A stretch of DNA of 64,000 nt from Parabacteroides chinchillae. GTDB lineage: Bacteria; Bacteroidota; Bacteroidia; Bacteroidales; Tannerellaceae. Below are positions 41,127-50,731 of this stretch, piece by piece. The stretch is taken from the NCBI RefSeq assembly GCF_900108035.1, contig NZ_FNVS01000001.1, positions 310,001 through 374,000 on the forward strand. Direction: 5' to 3'. The position numbers were made by a program, and so were the translations under genes. The notes below the pieces were generated by a model. That model was given only the letters and a program-made list of their open reading frames with translations, was not told the DNA's origin and ran no database searches. Position 1 is the first letter of the stretch. Each line of letters starts with the position of its first letter.

Positions 41127-42323
41127 ATGGGAAGAGTATTAGTTATTGGTGCTGGAGGCGTAAGTACCGTTGCTGTTAAGAAAATAGCGATGAATGCAGA
41201 TGTCTTTACCGACATTATGGTAGCAAGCCGTACGAAAAGTAAATGCGACAAGATTGCTGCAGATATTAAAAATGTAAAGGTACAGACAGCACAAGTGGAT
41301 GCAGACAACGTGGAAGAACTCGTTGCCCTGTTCAACTCCTTCAAACCTGATTTGGTTGTAAACCTGGCGCTGCCTTACCAAGACCTCTCCATCATGGATG
41401 CTTGTCTGGCTTACGGCGTCAGCTACCTCGACACGGCCAACTACGAACCGCTGGATGAGGCTAAATATGAATACAGCTGGCAATGGGCTTATAAGAAACG
41501 CTTTGAAGAAGCTGGCCTGACCGCTATTCTGGGATGCGGTTTCGATCCGGGCGTGACAGGCGTATATACAGCTTACGCAGCCAAGCATCATTTCAAAGAA
41601 ATGCAATATCTGGATATAGTAGACTGCAATGCCGGAGATCATCACAAGGCATTTGCCACTAACTTCAATCCGGAGATCAATATCCGCGAAATTACCCAGC
41701 GTGGTAAGTTCTACGAAAACGGAGAATGGAAAGAAACAGATCCGTTATCCGTGCATAAGGCATTAAACTATCCGGAAGTAGGACCCAAGGAATCATACCT
41801 GATGTATCACGAAGAACTGGAAAGTCTGGTTAAGAACTTCCCTACTATCAAACGCGCCCGCTTCTGGATGACCTTCGGACAGGAATATCTTACCCACCTG
41901 CGCGTGATACAGAATATCGGCATGGATAGTATAAAACCAATCTTGTATAACGGTGTGGAGATCGTTCCTATTCAGTTCCTGAAAGCCGTATTGCCTAATC
42001 CTGGAGATTTGGGAGAAAATTATACAGGACAGACTTCTATCGGTTGCCGTATTCGCGGTATCGGTAAAGACGGCAACGAGATTACCTACTACGTATATAA
42101 TAACTGCAGCCACGAAGCCGCCTACAAAGAAACAGGCGCACAAGGCGTAAGCTACACTACCGGCGTACCGGCTATGATCGGAGCCAAATTGTTTATGCAA
42201 GGCCTGTGGAAAAAGCCGGGCGTATGGAACGTAGAAGAATTCAATCCGGATCCATTCATGAAGGAACTGAATGAGCAAGGATTACCTTGGCACGAACAAT
42301 TCAATATTGATCTGGAACTATAA
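41127..42323 (+). CDS. Carboxynorspermidine/saccharopine dehydrogenase family protein
   Basis: 398 aa NAD(P)-dependent enzyme of the Lys1-like family; its closest remembered relatives are carboxynorspermidine/carboxyspermidine dehydrogenases of Bacteroidota, which condense aspartate semialdehyde with a diamine in spermidine synthesis. The Rossmann motif IGAGGVSTVAVKK is at 7-19. LGCGFDPGVTGVYTAYAAKH and YNNCSHEAAYKETGAQGVS are typical of this group. The matching decarboxylase gene is not in the window. A methyltransferase gene follows after 2 nt. Confidence 0.85.
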   Translation: MGRVLVIGAGGVSTVAVKKIAMNADVFTDIMVASRTKSKCDKIAADIKNVKVQTAQVDADNVEELVALFNSFKPDLVVNLALPYQDLSIMDACLAYGVSYLDTANYEPLDEAKYEYSWQWAYKKRFEEAGLTAILGCGFDPGVTGVYTAYAAKHHFKEMQYLDIVDCNAGDHHKAFATNFNPEINIREITQRGKFYENGEWKETDPLSVHKALNYPEVGPKESYLMYHEELESLVKNFPTIKRARFWMTFGQEYLTHLRVIQNIGMDSIKPILYNGVEIVPIQFLKAVLPNPGDLGENYTGQTSIGCRIRGIGKDGNEITYYVYNNCSHEAAYKETGAQGVSYTTGVPAMIGAKLFMQGLWKKPGVWNVEEFNPDPFMKELNEQGLPWHEQFNIDLEL

Positions 42324-42325
42324 GA

Positions 42326-43165
42326 ATGAGTGTTCTAAGAAAACTATATTATTCGTTCACACCATCCATGCGTCTGACGGCACGGCGTATCTATTACTAT
42401 CCGGTGGATTTATGCGATACTATTTTGCGTAAACGGGAAGATATGATACCCCCAAAAGGCATGGTGTTTATCGGATCGGGCGACTTTAAAAAGCAAGGCC
42501 TCCATTTGATGGATCTGCTGATTAAATACGCAAGATTGAAACCGGACGGACAAGTGCTCGACATTGGTTGCGGCATAGGGCGCCTGGCCGTACCTCTTAC
42601 CGGCTATCTGAATAAAAAAGGGTCATACGAGGGATTTGACATTGTAAAAAAAGGAATAGATTGGTGTAATAAACATATTTCATCCCGTTTCCCTAACTTC
42701 AGATTCCTGCATATCGACCTGAAGAATGATTTATATAACCTGCAAACAGACAATGAGGCGAAGCACTTTGTCTTTCCATACAGGGACAAGCTGTTCGATT
42801 GTATTGTACTGACTTCTGTATTCACGCATATGATACCGGAAGATGTAGACAATTACTTAGGGCAGATAGCTAGGGTAATGAAACCGGAGGGAAAATGCCT
42901 GGTAACTTTCTTCCTGCTGAATCCGGCCATCGAAAAGCAGATGCAGGAAGGAAAGGCTAAATTTGACTTCTGCCACCGGCATAAAGGTTACAGCCTGATG
43001 GATAAAAAGGTGAAAGAAGCGAATATAGCGTTTGACGAATCGTATCTGTCCGCAATGCTGGACAAAAACGGACTGAAAGCCGAAGCAATCCATTACGGAG
43101 GCTGGTCGGGGGTGGAACCGAACCCGCTGGACTTTCAGGATGTTATTATATTAACCGTAAAATAA
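42326..43165 (+). CDS. Class I SAM-dependent methyltransferase
   Basis: 279 aa. The SAM-binding loop is VLDIGCGIGRLAVPL (about 76-90), with YEGFDIVKKGIDWC as the next acidic strand and DCIVLTSVFTHMIPEDV as motif III/IV. No extra domain is seen. The substrate is unknown. It starts 2 nt after the polyamine-type dehydrogenase, and the peroxidase gene follows after 8 nt, so it belongs to a compact operon that may run to recA. Confidence 0.82.
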   Translation: MSVLRKLYYSFTPSMRLTARRIYYYPVDLCDTILRKREDMIPPKGMVFIGSGDFKKQGLHLMDLLIKYARLKPDGQVLDIGCGIGRLAVPLTGYLNKKGSYEGFDIVKKGIDWCNKHISSRFPNFRFLHIDLKNDLYNLQTDNEAKHFVFPYRDKLFDCIVLTSVFTHMIPEDVDNYLGQIARVMKPEGKCLVTFFLLNPAIEKQMQEGKAKFDFCHRHKGYSLMDKKVKEANIAFDESYLSAMLDKNGLKAEAIHYGGWSGVEPNPLDFQDVIILTVK

Positions 43166-43173
43166 TATAAAAC

Positions 43174-43635
43174 ATGGCTATACAGATAGGAGACAAAGCC
43201 CCCGAAATACTGGGCAAAGATCAGAATGGAAAAGAACTAAAACTAAGCGATTTCAAAGGAAAGAAGCTGGCACTCTATTTCTATCCGAAAGATAACACAT
43301 CCGGTTGCACTGCCGAAGCATGCAGCCTGAGAGACGGTTATAAAGATTTACAAGCTGCCGGATACGAAGTAATCGGTGTAAGTAAAGACAGTGCAAAATC
43401 GCATCAGGGATTTATAGAAAAGCAGGACTTGCCTTTCAGCCTGATAGCCGATACCGACACCACATTGCAAGAACAGTTCGGTGTATGGGCAGAAAAGAAA
43501 ATGTACGGACGTTCATACATGGGAACACTGCGTACTACCTTCATTATCGACGAAAACGGAGTGGTGACAAATATCATCGGACCGAAGGAGGTGCAAACAA
43601 AAGACCATGCAAATCAAATCCTTAAACTTAAATAA
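43174..43635 (+). CDS. bcp: Thiol peroxidase, PrxQ/Bcp type
   Basis: 153 aa thioredoxin-dependent peroxiredoxin that reduces hydrogen peroxide and alkyl hydroperoxides. The peroxidatic Cys is C45 and the resolving Cys C50 in NTSGCTAEACSLRD, the atypical two-Cys arrangement of PrxQ. The preceding FYPKDNT is the conserved active-site strand. Length is normal. It lies directly upstream of recA (3 nt gap). Confidence 0.94.
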   Translation: MAIQIGDKAPEILGKDQNGKELKLSDFKGKKLALYFYPKDNTSGCTAEACSLRDGYKDLQAAGYEVIGVSKDSAKSHQGFIEKQDLPFSLIADTDTTLQEQFGVWAEKKMYGRSYMGTLRTTFIIDENGVVTNIIGPKEVQTKDHANQILKLK

Positions 43636-43638
43636 GGG

Positions 43639-44712
43639 ATGGCAAAAGAAGAACAAGACAAAGAAAAGGAAACTCAGATTGATTTTGAGAAGAAACAGAA
43701 TGCTGCCGGAAAAGCGGCTCCTAATGCAGACAAGTTAAAAGCGCTTCGTGCAGCAATGGATAAGATTGAAAAGAACTTTGGTAAAGGTTCTATCATGAAG
43801 TTAGGCGAAGAAAGTATTGAAAACGTAGAAGTAATACCAACCGGTTCTATTGCTTTAGATGCAGCCCTGGGCGTAGGTGGTTATCCGAAAGGACGTGTTA
43901 TTGAAATATATGGCCCGGAATCTTCTGGTAAAACCACTTTAGCAATCCACGCCATTGCCGAAGCACAAAAAGCAGGCGGTATTGCTGCGTTTATTGATGC
44001 CGAACATGCTTTCGATCGTTTTTATGCTGAGAAATTAGGGGTTGATGTAGAAAATCTCTGGATTTCTCAACCGGACAATGGAGAGCAGGCATTGGAAATT
44101 GCCGAACAACTGATTCGTTCGTCTGCCGTAGATATTGTAGTAATAGACTCTGTTGCCGCTCTTACACCTAAAGCAGAGCTGGAAGGCGATATGGGTGACA
44201 GCAAGATGGGATTGCAGGCACGTTTGATGTCTCAGGCTTTGCGTAAGCTAACCGGAGCTATCAGCAAAACAAATACGACATGTATCTTCATTAACCAGTT
44301 GCGTGATAAGATAGGCGTTATGTTTGGTAACCCGGAAACAACTACAGGTGGTAACGCATTAAAGTTCTACGCATCCGTACGTCTGGATATCCGGAGCATT
44401 GGCAAATTAAAAGACGGTGATGAAGTAAAAGGTAACCAGGTTCGTGTAAAAGTAGTAAAAAACAAAGTTGCGCCTCCATTCCGCAAAGCAGAGTTCGACA
44501 TCATGTTCGGTGAGGGAATCTCACGTTCTGGCGAAATCATTGATTTGGGCGCAGAACTGAACATCATTAAGAAAAGCGGTGCATGGTATAGTTACGGAGA
44601 CACCAAGTTGGGACAAGGACGCGATGCTGCCAAGCAATGCGTTTCCGATAATCCAGAATTGGCGGAAGAACTGTCCGGTTTGATATTTAATGCGTTAAAG
44701 GATAAAAACTAA
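43639..44712 (+). CDS. recA: RecA recombinase
   Basis: 357 aa recombinase that coats single-stranded DNA, drives strand exchange and activates the LexA-type response. Walker [13 protein letters not shown] (about 92-103), Walker [13 protein letters not shown] and the L2-adjacent [27 protein letters not shown] (given here only as a landmark spanning loop 2) are all intact. The N-terminal 30 residues are a charged lead typical of Bacteroidota RecA. No LexA box was identified upstream; the gene is spaced by 3 nt from bcp. Confidence 0.96.
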   Translation: MAKEEQDKEKETQIDFEKKQNAAGKAAPNADKLKALRAAMDKIEKNFGKGSIMKLGEESIENVEVIPTGSIALDAALGVGGYPKGRVIEIYGPESSGKTTLAIHAIAEAQKAGGIAAFIDAEHAFDRFYAEKLGVDVENLWISQPDNGEQALEIAEQLIRSSAVDIVVIDSVAALTPKAELEGDMGDSKMGLQARLMSQALRKLTGAISKTNTTCIFINQLRDKIGVMFGNPETTTGGNALKFYASVRLDIRSIGKLKDGDEVKGNQVRVKVVKNKVAPPFRKAEFDIMFGEGISRSGEIIDLGAELNIIKKSGAWYSYGDTKLGQGRDAAKQCVSDNPELAEELSGLIFNALKDKN

Positions 44713-44718
44713 TAACAG

Positions 44719-45678
44719 GTGACGAATAAAGACAAATACCGTCTGCTCTGTACCACAGAGAAAAACATCCCCATCTTTTCACGGGATTGGTGGCTGGATG
44801 CTGTCTGTGGAGAAGCAAACTGGGATGTCTTATTAATAGAACAAAAGGGGCGGATGCAGGCAGCACTGCCCCTTTATATTCCTCATCGTGGCATCATTTC
44901 CATGCCTCCCTATACACAAACAATGGGACCCTGGTTTGCTAAGGCATCCGAAGATACCAAATACACAACCGAGTTAGGGAGACGCCAAACTCTATGCAAA
45001 ACATTTACAGAAGCACTGAAGGCTTATCCTCATTTTCTTCAGAATTTTAATTATGAAATAACTGACTGGCTTCCTTTTTATTGGGATGGTTATAAACAAA
45101 CAACAAGATACACCTATCTCCTATCTGATCTGGCCGATTTAGATAAGATATGGGATAACATGAGTGCAAACACCCGGAGGAATATCCAGAAAGCAAAGGA
45201 TAAACACCAAATTACCGTCAAAAAAGGAATACCGGCCGAAGAGTTTCTGAAGGTACAGGATATGACATTTCAACGGCAGCAAACCTCAAATCCGGTAGAT
45301 AAAGAAGTCTTGATGGATTTAATTTCCGTTTGCAGAGAAAGAGAACAAGGAGATATCTGGGGCGGATACGACGAAAGCGGTCAACTGCATGCAGCAGCCT
45401 TTGTTGTATGGCAGAATAATTCAGCTTACTACATTGCCGGAGGAGGTAATCCTGACTTACGGGAATCAGGCGCCCACAGTCTGATACTCTGGGAATGTAT
45501 ACGTTATACATCATTATACAGCACAAGGTTTGACTTTGAAGGTTCTATGCTACCCGGTGTAGAACGTTTCTTCCGGGAATTTGGTGCCATTCAAATGCCA
45601 TTCTTCACAATAACCAAGGGAAAATTAAGTTTATTATATAGAGCCTGGCTAAAGCTGGGACGGATAATAAAACGGTAA
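44719..45678 (+). CDS. FemAB/GNAT-like acyltransferase
   Basis: 319 aa soluble protein resembling the FemAB/GNAT fold group that transfers amino acids or acyl groups to cell-wall or glycan precursors. WDNMSANTRRNIQKAKDK (about 153-170) and GALIL-like SGAHSLILWECIRY with DFEGSMLPGVERFFREFGA are characteristic of this group. The start is GTG at 44719, 6 nt after the recA stop, preceded by AACAG. It opens a plus-strand glycan cluster (deacetylase, two glycosyltransferases, methyltransferase), which points to a role in surface-glycan decoration. Confidence 0.72.
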   Translation: MTNKDKYRLLCTTEKNIPIFSRDWWLDAVCGEANWDVLLIEQKGRMQAALPLYIPHRGIISMPPYTQTMGPWFAKASEDTKYTTELGRRQTLCKTFTEALKAYPHFLQNFNYEITDWLPFYWDGYKQTTRYTYLLSDLADLDKIWDNMSANTRRNIQKAKDKHQITVKKGIPAEEFLKVQDMTFQRQQTSNPVDKEVLMDLISVCREREQGDIWGGYDESGQLHAAAFVVWQNNSAYYIAGGGNPDLRESGAHSLILWECIRYTSLYSTRFDFEGSMLPGVERFFREFGAIQMPFFTITKGKLSLLYRAWLKLGRIIKR

Positions 45679-45681
45679 GCC

Positions 45682-47001
45682 ATGGTTAAAAGTCCGGAGA
45701 TAGAATATATAATCAGCTTTATGATCGGTGGTAACCAAGCGGAAACGTTTGGTAGCCTGGTAGGTTATACCTCCGATCGCAATAAGTTCCATCATTATAA
45801 GGTTGTAATTATTCCTTCGCCGTTTTTCAATGAAGACGTTTACGGAACCCAGGCATCTATGCCATCCTTTCCGTTACAAGAAATAGAAGGAGTTCCTTTA
45901 CTTTTCGGATCATCCAAAACGGAATGGTATGGCGAAACATGGGTTGTTCATGCAGATATTGTAGCCAGCGCCTATTTTCTTCTTACGCGTTATGAAGAAA
46001 TAAGGAAAAGAAATATACGGGATGCTCACGGGCGTTTTCCCGGTAAGGAATCAATTCCCTGCAAAGCAGGTTTTATTCATCGTCCTATTGTGGATGAATA
46101 CGGAAAGCTCCTCCGTCAATGGTTACGCCAGACCTACATCAAAGTGCCGGAACCGGAAGCCTGTATCAATAAAATATGGCTTACGCATGACGTGGATGTC
46201 CCATTTTTCTGCCGCACATTACACAGCTTTATGCGTGAAACCATAAAAGGTGACGGATTTTTGAAAGCATGCAAATACGTACATGCACCTTTAACATCCG
46301 ATCCGTATTATACTTTCCCCTGGCTACTGGAAAGGGATGCAAGCGTACAAGACAGCGTTGGAAAAACACAATGTGAATCCGTTTACTTCTTCAAAGCCGG
46401 AGGAAAAACAATATATGATAAGCCCAACTATTGTCTTTTCTCGAAGGATATAAAAGAATTATTTAAATTATGTCAAGCCAAAGAAGCCCAAATAGGCTTA
46501 CACAGCAGCTATGAAGCCGGCATAAAACCTTCACTTATCCGGCGGGAGCAAGAACTATTAAAGAGAGCTACAGGTGAGGCTATTTTCTACAACAGGCATC
46601 ACTTTCTTAATGCACGAGAACCGGAAGACCTGGACTGGTTGGAAAGAACCGGAATAACGGACGACTTTACCATAGGCTATGCAGATGTAGCCGGTTTCCG
46701 TTTAGGGACCTGCCGTCCGGTATCATGGATCAATCCGATCAATAAGCGCATATCTTCGCTCACGCTTCATCCGCTAAGTATTATGGATTGCAGCTTGAGT
46801 GAACCGCAATATATGGGGATGAGCTATGAAGAGGCATTGGCCTATTGCCTGCAAATCATAGAACAAGTCCGGCAGGCTAACGGAGAACTGGTATTGCTCT
46901 GGCACAATGATACCATTTCAACCCATCAGAAAAAACCAGTGACGGTAAACTGGCAAAAAGAACTTTATCATACGCTTACAGAAGAATTAAAAAGAATATG
47001 A
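45682..47001 (+). CDS. Polysaccharide deacetylase family protein
   Basis: 439 aa. The middle contains KIWLTHDVDVPFF (about 165-177), the His-Asp metal motif of the NodB-type deacetylase fold, followed by IGLHSSYEAG and a late VLLWHNDT, which supply further ligands. The N-terminal 160 residues form a separate domain found in related proteins of surface-polysaccharide clusters. It probably removes acetyl groups from a sugar in the polymer made by this cluster. Its stop overlaps the next gene by 4 nt (ATGA). There is no signal peptide, so a cytoplasmic precursor is the likely substrate. Confidence 0.78.
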   Translation: MVKSPEIEYIISFMIGGNQAETFGSLVGYTSDRNKFHHYKVVIIPSPFFNEDVYGTQASMPSFPLQEIEGVPLLFGSSKTEWYGETWVVHADIVASAYFLLTRYEEIRKRNIRDAHGRFPGKESIPCKAGFIHRPIVDEYGKLLRQWLRQTYIKVPEPEACINKIWLTHDVDVPFFCRTLHSFMRETIKGDGFLKACKYVHAPLTSDPYYTFPWLLERDASVQDSVGKTQCESVYFFKAGGKTIYDKPNYCLFSKDIKELFKLCQAKEAQIGLHSSYEAGIKPSLIRREQELLKRATGEAIFYNRHHFLNAREPEDLDWLERTGITDDFTIGYADVAGFRLGTCRPVSWINPINKRISSLTLHPLSIMDCSLSEPQYMGMSYEEALAYCLQIIEQVRQANGELVLLWHNDTISTHQKKPVTVNWQKELYHTLTEELKRI

Positions 47002-48236
47002 AAATATTAATATTCTGTGATATGTTTCCTCCGGCCTTTGCACCCAGGATGGGTTATTTATGCAAATACATGAAACGCAATGGTTGGGAACCGGTTGTAA
47101 TAACTGAATATATTCCGGATAATACATTTGAATTTCTGGCAGGAAATACGGAGGTTACTTATGTCCGTTATTATCATGCAAGTAATAAATTAATTAAGCA
47201 ACTAGAATGGTTATTTATTTTTATCATGGATGTTTGTTTCCATTATAAAGAACGCAAAATGATAAAAGTAGCCCGCGAATTACTCAGCAAAGATAAATAT
47301 GACGGAGTATTATGCAGCGCATACCGCACATTTCCTCTGCCGGCTGCTCAAAAAGTGGCAAGCCTGTATAATATTCCTTTTATAGCAGACACGCGAGACA
47401 TCATAGAACAGTATGCCTCAAACGAATACATATCCCGCTCTTTTCACACATTTAACTGGCTGGATAAACAAATAACCCGTCTCTATCGCTGGCATCTGTT
47501 AAAAAGAAGAAACATAGCCCTCCATGCAGCGGATTATATCACAACAGTTTCACCCTGGCATGTAGAGAGAATGAAGCAATTCAACAAAAATGTCAAGCTT
47601 ATATATAATGGATATGATCCGGAGATATTCTTTCCCAAACAAGTACACACAACACAGTTTCGTATCACTTATACCGGGCGTTTACTCAGTTTAGCAATAC
47701 GCAACCCCCAATTATTATTTGAAGCTATTAATAAATTATCCCGGGAAAATACAATATGTCCGGAAACATTCCGTGTTTCCTGGTATATTGATAAGTCTTC
47801 TCAAAATATTATCGAAGAGGAAGCGAAAAAACATGATGTAATTCAATACATGGATTATCATGGCTACGTTCCGGCTTCGGAAATTCCGGACATACTAAAC
47901 AACAGCTCCGTATTATTGCAATTAGCCAACAAAACATCGGCCAAAGGGCCAAAAGGCATTATGACAACAAAGCTTTTCGAAGCATTTGCCGTAGAAAAAC
48001 CCGTTTTATGCGTCCGTAGCGATGAAAGCTATCTGGAAGAAACCATCAACAAAGTACATGCCGGTATTGCAGCAAAAACATCTGAAGAAGTATATGCATT
48101 TCTACAATACCATTATGACGAATGGAAAAAGAAAGGTTATACGACTTCTCTCATAAACAGAGAAGCACTATCGGTTTTTTCCCGTTGCAAACAAGCTGAA
48201 CAGTTTATGGAATTGTTTAAGCAAATTAAAAGATAA
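46998..48236 (+). CDS. Glycosyltransferase family 4 protein
   Basis: 412 aa GT-B fold glycosyltransferase. The N-terminal ILIFCDMFPPAFAPRMGYL is the usual acceptor-domain start, and TTVSPWHVERMKQ plus LIYNGYDPEIFFPK mark the domain junction. FRITYTGRLL opens the donor-binding domain, and KGIMTTKLFEAFAVEKPVLC carries the Ex7E-like donor site. It overlaps the deacetylase by 4 nt. Donor and acceptor sugars are unknown. Confidence 0.85.
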   Translation: MKILIFCDMFPPAFAPRMGYLCKYMKRNGWEPVVITEYIPDNTFEFLAGNTEVTYVRYYHASNKLIKQLEWLFIFIMDVCFHYKERKMIKVARELLSKDKYDGVLCSAYRTFPLPAAQKVASLYNIPFIADTRDIIEQYASNEYISRSFHTFNWLDKQITRLYRWHLLKRRNIALHAADYITTVSPWHVERMKQFNKNVKLIYNGYDPEIFFPKQVHTTQFRITYTGRLLSLAIRNPQLLFEAINKLSRENTICPETFRVSWYIDKSSQNIIEEEAKKHDVIQYMDYHGYVPASEIPDILNNSSVLLQLANKTSAKGPKGIMTTKLFEAFAVEKPVLCVRSDESYLEETINKVHAGIAAKTSEEVYAFLQYHYDEWKKKGYTTSLINREALSVFSRCKQAEQFMELFKQIKR

Positions 48237-48241
48237 ATGAA

Positions 48242-49369
48242 ATGGATAAGCATCTCAACATAATTGCCTTCAACATTCCCTGGCCGGCCAATTACGGTGG
48301 GGTGATTGATGTATATTACAAGTTGAAAGCTCTGTATGAATGCGGAGTAAATATTATCCTGCATTGCTTCGAATATGAACGGCCGCAAGCAAAAGAACTG
48401 GAATCTGTCTGCGAAAAAGTGTACTACTATAAACGGCATACCGGTATCATAGCCAATATAACTTTATTGCCTTACAACGTATATAGCCGGAAAGACCCGT
48501 CTTTGCTCGCCAACTTATTAAAAAACAACTACCCGATCTTGTTTGAAGGGCTGCATTCTTGTTACTATATGGACAACCCCCTACTGAAAAACAGAAAGAA
48601 AATATTCAGGGAGTGTAATATAGAACACGACTACTATTATCATCTGGCAAAGTCGGAACGCCAATTCATCAAGAAATGCTTTTTCCGGATCGAGGCGTGG
48701 AGGTTCAGAAATTATCAAAAAGTGGTATCACATGCCGATTTAATTATCTCGGTATCTACAACCGATACAGATTATCTAAAAAAAGAATTCCCGGCAAACC
48801 GCATTGAGTTCATACCTTGTTTTCACGCAAACGAACAGATAACAACCCAGCCGGGAAAGTCCGGTTTCATTCTTTATCATGGTAAATTATCGGTCGTAGA
48901 AAACGAAAAAGCGGCCTTGTACCTGATTCACCATGTATTCGGCAAACTGGATTATCCCTGCATACTGGCAGGTATGAATCCGCCACGTTCGTTACGGGAT
49001 GCCGCCTCGCTCTATTCCAACGTCACGATAGAAGCCAATCCTACTGAAGAAAGGATGAACTTCCTGATCCGCGAAGCACAGATCAATATGCTGATCACTT
49101 TTCAGGATACCGGCTTAAAACTTAAACTGCTCAACAGCCTGTTTGCCGGCCGTCATACGGTAGTGAACCATTTAATGCTGGCCGGAAGCGGATTGGATTC
49201 ACTCTGCCATATAGCAGACACGCCGGAAGATATGATTCGCGAATGCACTAAGTTGATTAATGTCCCTATAGACGAAAAGTCCATTACAAAAAGAAAGGAA
49301 TTACTAGAACCCTCGTTTTCTAATAAATATCAGGGAGCACGTTTGTATAAAATGATCTATGAAGAATAA
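48242..49369 (+). CDS. Glycosyltransferase (GT-B-like)
   Basis: 375 aa. The opening LNIIAFNIPWPANYGGVIDV resembles GT-B enzymes with a glycine-rich acceptor loop. SHADLIISVSTTDTDYLKKE and FILYHGKLSVVENEKAALY resemble the interdomain region and donor-domain start. The family signature is weaker than in the preceding gene. It starts 5 nt after that gene and overlaps the next one by 11 nt, so the cluster is tightly coupled. The sugar specificity is unknown. Confidence 0.72.
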   Translation: MDKHLNIIAFNIPWPANYGGVIDVYYKLKALYECGVNIILHCFEYERPQAKELESVCEKVYYYKRHTGIIANITLLPYNVYSRKDPSLLANLLKNNYPILFEGLHSCYYMDNPLLKNRKKIFRECNIEHDYYYHLAKSERQFIKKCFFRIEAWRFRNYQKVVSHADLIISVSTTDTDYLKKEFPANRIEFIPCFHANEQITTQPGKSGFILYHGKLSVVENEKAALYLIHHVFGKLDYPCILAGMNPPRSLRDAASLYSNVTIEANPTEERMNFLIREAQINMLITFQDTGLKLKLLNSLFAGRHTVVNHLMLAGSGLDSLCHIADTPEDMIRECTKLINVPIDEKSITKRKELLEPSFSNKYQGARLYKMIYEE

Positions 49370-50354
49370 CCTGAAACATATTGCTTCTGTTCTTGCAGCA
49401 CGCCTGCAAAAGATCGATTACGAAAGATTGCCCATCAGCGACTACAACAAGAGGTATATCCGCAATCTGAAACCGGCAATAGGATATTTCATGCAAATAT
49501 ATACGGAGTGTCTTTTCAAAGGCATTACTGCAACAGGGCTGAATCCTTCGGATATTACCTGTATCGACTATGGAGGAGGTAGCGGCTTCCTGAGCATACT
49601 GGCCAAAGAGGCTGGCATAGGGCAGGTTATTTACATTGATCTGAATCCTGATTCTGTGGTAACCGTACAACTGCTGAAACAAATAACCGGATCAGGTCCC
49701 GATATTATATTACGTGGCAGTTCCGATACCCTGTCCGAATGGTGTTCCACACAACACACCAAACCGCATTTGCTGATTGCAACCGATTTGATAGAACATA
49801 TCTACAACCTCGAAACCTTCTTCTCCGACCTGATAAGTATCAACAGTTCGATGCAGATGATTTTTACCACCGCCTCCACCCCTTATAACCCTTATGTGAA
49901 GTGGAAACTGCACCGGGCAATGAGGGGTTGTGAAACAGGCACCCTGGAATCGCCCAACTATTACACCAAGCGATACCAGTACATAAAAGAAAAGTTCCCC
50001 GCATTTTCTGAAAAAGAAGTTTCGCAATGGAGCAACCGAACCAGAGGCTTAGTCTATCCGGATATAGAGAAAGCCATCCTCGGAAATACGATACCAACCC
50101 TAACCGACCGCTATAATACCTGTGATCCGGAAACCGGGAACTGGACAGAACGTATTCTGCCCATAGTAAACTACCAGGCTCTTTTATCGCAGTTCCATTA
50201 TCAATTAAAAGTTGAAAAAGGATTTTATAATACGGAACGAAAAAGTTTTATCCTGTCCGCCATTTTCAAAAACATAAATCACATCATACGCAACAGCGGC
50301 AAACCGGGCTTTCTGCTCTCTCCCTTTATCATCCTACATTGCAGCAAGAAGTGA
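49359..50354 (+). CDS. Class I SAM-dependent methyltransferase in the glycan cluster
   Basis: 331 aa. CIDYGGGSGFLSILAKEAG (about 67-85) is the SAM loop and VIYIDLNPDSV the acidic strand; LLIATDLIEHIYNLETFF is motif IV-like. It is the last plus-strand gene of the recA-downstream glycan cluster and overlaps the preceding glycosyltransferase by 11 nt. Its 3' end overlaps the convergent folK gene by 21 nt. Methylation of a sugar or a small carrier-linked glycan is plausible but not shown. Confidence 0.78.
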   Translation: MKNNLKHIASVLAARLQKIDYERLPISDYNKRYIRNLKPAIGYFMQIYTECLFKGITATGLNPSDITCIDYGGGSGFLSILAKEAGIGQVIYIDLNPDSVVTVQLLKQITGSGPDIILRGSSDTLSEWCSTQHTKPHLLIATDLIEHIYNLETFFSDLISINSSMQMIFTTASTPYNPYVKWKLHRAMRGCETGTLESPNYYTKRYQYIKEKFPAFSEKEVSQWSNRTRGLVYPDIEKAILGNTIPTLTDRYNTCDPETGNWTERILPIVNYQALLSQFHYQLKVEKGFYNTERKSFILSAIFKNINHIIRNSGKPGFLLSPFIILHCSKK

Positions 50355-50702
50355 AATGACATACTCACGCTGCATATCTTCCGGTTTCAGTACCCTGTCA
50401 TTCCATTGGAGCAGATCGATATCGATCGGGACAATTCCCTGTTTTTTATCATCCGGTTTGCGTCCGATTGTTACTTCGATCTGCTTAAACACTAATTTTA
50501 GATCGTCTGCAGAAAGCGGCGTATCAACCAATGCCATCCGGTTCAGAAAAGAGGACGAAAGCGGACAGGCTACCGGTTCGGTATAAACCGCCTCAGAAAA
50601 ACAGATAGATGGAAAATACTGCAACAGCAACTCTGTTGCACGCCTTATATTCATCTCCCTGTCTTTATTTGACCCAAGACTTATGATAGCTCTGTTCAAC
50701 AT
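50334..50702 (-). CDS. folK: HPPK, 6-hydroxymethyl-7,8-dihydropterin pyrophosphokinase
   Basis: 122 aa folate-pathway kinase that pyrophosphorylates 6-hydroxymethyl-dihydropterin. The N-terminal AIISLGSNKDREMNI and the signature IGRKPDDKKQGIVPIDIDLL are present. It is shorter than the usual 150-170 aa because the C-terminal region is reduced. The ATG at 50702 gives the canonical LNRAIISLGSN start; upstream in-frame codons look like leader. The 3' end overlaps the convergent methyltransferase gene by 21 nt. A -7 element lies about 22 nt upstream. Confidence 0.88.
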   Translation of the reverse strand: MLNRAIISLGSNKDREMNIRRATELLLQYFPSICFSEAVYTEPVACPLSSSFLNRMALVDTPLSADDLKLVFKQIEVTIGRKPDDKKQGIVPIDIDLLQWNDRVLKPEDMQREYVISLLAAM

Positions 50703-50723
50703 ATATTTCCTATAATTATACGG

Positions 50724-50731
50724 CAAAGTTA
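50724..50731 (-). promoter_or_regulatory. Candidate -7 element for folK
   Basis: Reads TAACTTTG on the minus strand, about 22 nt before the folK ATG. Confidence 0.4.
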
